A stretch of 13,303 nt of DNA from JACNFS01 sp964582065 (GTDB lineage Bacteria > Chloroflexota > Dehalococcoidia > GIF9 > UBA5629): positions 1-13,303 of the forward strand of contig CAZOQG010000049.1 in the NCBI GenBank assembly GCA_964582065.1, in the 5' to 3' direction. Position numbers and translations under genes: made by a program. Shown here piece after piece: positions 12,157-13,303 of the stretch. The number at the start of each line of letters is the position of its first letter. The stretch's first letter is position 1. Below the pieces are notes generated by a model. The model worked only from the letters and a program-made list of their open reading frames with translations. It made no database searches and was not told the origin of the DNA.

Positions 12157-13302
12157 TCAGGACATGCCTTGCATTGCCTGGAAGTATTTGCCTTCGGTCT
12201 TGATGGCCGGGGCGATCACCATCTTAACCTTGTGCATGTCCTTGATGGTGAGCGCACCGCAAACGCCCATAGCAGTGCGCAGTGCACCGACAAAGTTTTC
12301 AGTCCCATCGGTGACTGAGGTTGGTCCGAATAGGAGTTGTTCCAGCGAAGCCCGAGCACCAACCTTAACCCGTGTACCCCTGGGAAGTGCTGGGTGGGGA
12401 TGAGACATACCCCAGTTGTAGCCTCTCCCCGGGGCTTCTTTGGCTTGGGCCAGAATTGACCCCAGCATCACGGCATCAGCTCCTGAGGCGAAGGCTTTGC
12501 ATAAGTCGCTGCCGGTACGAATACCACCATCGGTGATGAGCACCACGTACTTGCCAGTTTCTTGGAAATACGTGTCACGGGCAGCGGCGCAATCCATGGT
12601 GGCTGTTACTTGAGGAACGCCAACGCCAATGACCTCTCTAGTAGTGCAGGCGGCGCCGGGGCCAATGCCGACCAAGATGCCATCGATGCCAGTTCTCATC
12701 AGTTCTAAGGCGGCGCCATAGGTGACGCAATTGCCAACTATGACTGGCATGGATACCATTTGGGACAGCTCGGAGAAGATAAGGCCTCGGTAGCTCTTGG
12801 AAATATGACGAGCAGTGGTGACTGTGGACTGAACAACCACGATATCAGCTCCGGCTTCACCGGCAACAGGGGCCAGTCGCTTGGTGGTGGCTGGAATTAC
12901 GGAGACAGCGCAGGTGGCCCCAGCCTGTTTTATTGTCTGAATTCGCTCGGCGATGAGGTTCTCTTTGACGGGCTGCGAGTAAATCTTCTGCAGCAGCGAG
13001 GTGACCTCGGTATCAGAAGCTTGACTGATTTCAGCCAGAACCTCTTCAGGTTTTTCATATCTTGTTTGAACCCCGTCCAGGTTAAGGACGGCTAATCCTC
13101 CCAACTTGCTTGTTAGAATGGCGAAGTCTGGATCAACTATGGCATCCATACTTGCGGCTAGAATGGGGATGGAAAAGGTGAGGTTTCTGATGGTGAAGTC
13201 TATGTTTGTCTGGTCGGGATTAATGGTCACATCTCCGGGGACAAGGGCGACTTCGTCAAAGCCGTAGGCGCGTTTCATATCTCTGGATTTTGGAATAGCC
13301 AT
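12157..13302 (-). CDS. guaB3: GuaB3-type IMP dehydrogenase-related protein
   Basis: A cytoplasmic TIM-barrel enzyme of the IMP dehydrogenase/GMP reductase superfamily, predicted to oxidise IMP to XMP with NAD+ in guanine nucleotide synthesis. The 381 aa contain no CBS (Bateman) insert, unlike canonical GuaB. Motifs are ILAASMDAI (47-55), GNCVTYGAALELMRTGIDGILVGIGPGAACTTR (190-222) with catalytic Cys219, ITDGGIRTGSD (256-266) and GADAVMLGS (274-282). The AACTT form of the cysteine loop and the overall length fit the GuaB3 subgroup known from actinobacteria, cyanobacteria and Chloroflexota. ATG 13302 is one base from the window edge, so its promoter is not visible. GMP reductase is a less likely alternative. 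Confidence 0.9.
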   Translation of the reverse strand: MAIPKSRDMKRAYGFDEVALVPGDVTINPDQTNIDFTIRNLTFSIPILAASMDAIVDPDFAILTSKLGGLAVLNLDGVQTRYEKPEEVLAEISQASDTEVTSLLQKIYSQPVKENLIAERIQTIKQAGATCAVSVIPATTKRLAPVAGEAGADIVVVQSTVTTARHISKSYRGLIFSELSQMVSMPVIVGNCVTYGAALELMRTGIDGILVGIGPGAACTTREVIGVGVPQVTATMDCAAARDTYFQETGKYVVLITDGGIRTGSDLCKAFASGADAVMLGSILAQAKEAPGRGYNWGMSHPHPALPRGTRVKVGARASLEQLLFGPTSVTDGTENFVGALRTAMGVCGALTIKDMHKVKMVIAPAIKTEGKYFQAMQGMS

Positions 13303-13303
13303 A

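Overview
The window is a gene-dense stretch of bacterial chromosome with sigma70-type promoters and Shine-Dalgarno-led genes. The protein set is a stand-alone type I-beta DAHP synthase with an N-terminal ferredoxin-like domain, an acyl-CoA ligase fused by operon to a LIV-type ABC transporter, a GuaB3-type IMP dehydrogenase relative, a RAYT transposase and an S23/bAvd four-helix protein. This fits an uncultured member of the Chloroflexota, probably Dehalococcoidia-like. That placement is an inference from gene flavour, not from a marker gene.

Layout, left to right. Positions 2-753 hold the 3' end of a class I/II aminotransferase and an overlapping PaaI-type thioesterase, both +. Positions 768-2120 hold a promoter, a 29-codon leader peptide carrying seven Phe codons, an attenuator with mutually exclusive hairpins, and the DAHP synthase gene (aroF) that it precedes. 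Positions 2124-2744 hold a REP-associated tyrosine transposase (RAYT) with three copies of its cognate palindrome: one upstream, one inside the coding sequence, and one forming the stop codon. Positions 2770-2972 hold a second copy of the Phe leader/attenuator, identical over 78 nt to the first. It sits ahead of a five-gene + strand operon at 3063-9095: acyl-CoA ligase, livH-like permease, livM-like permease, solute-binding lipoprotein and livF-like ATPase. Positions 9121-9474 hold a four-helix S23/bAvd-family gene. Positions 9501-10358 (-) hold the livG-like ATPase, convergent with the rest of its transporter. A divergent promoter region follows, then a 251-aa barrel-like protein of unknown function (+), a LysE/RhtB-type exporter (+), and a convergent GuaB3-type gene (-) that starts at the right edge.

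How it works together. The main result is a pair of classical ribosome-mediated phenylalanine attenuators. The one on aroF makes immediate metabolic sense, because it is the first step of aromatic amino acid synthesis and is switched on when charged tRNA-Phe is low. The second copy would put an acyl-CoA ligase and an ABC importer under the same Phe signal. That suggests either that the importer serves aromatic amino acid or aryl-acid acquisition, or that a regulatory cassette has been duplicated recently next to a REP/RAYT element. All functional statements come from reading motifs in the sequence; no database search or folding computation was possible.
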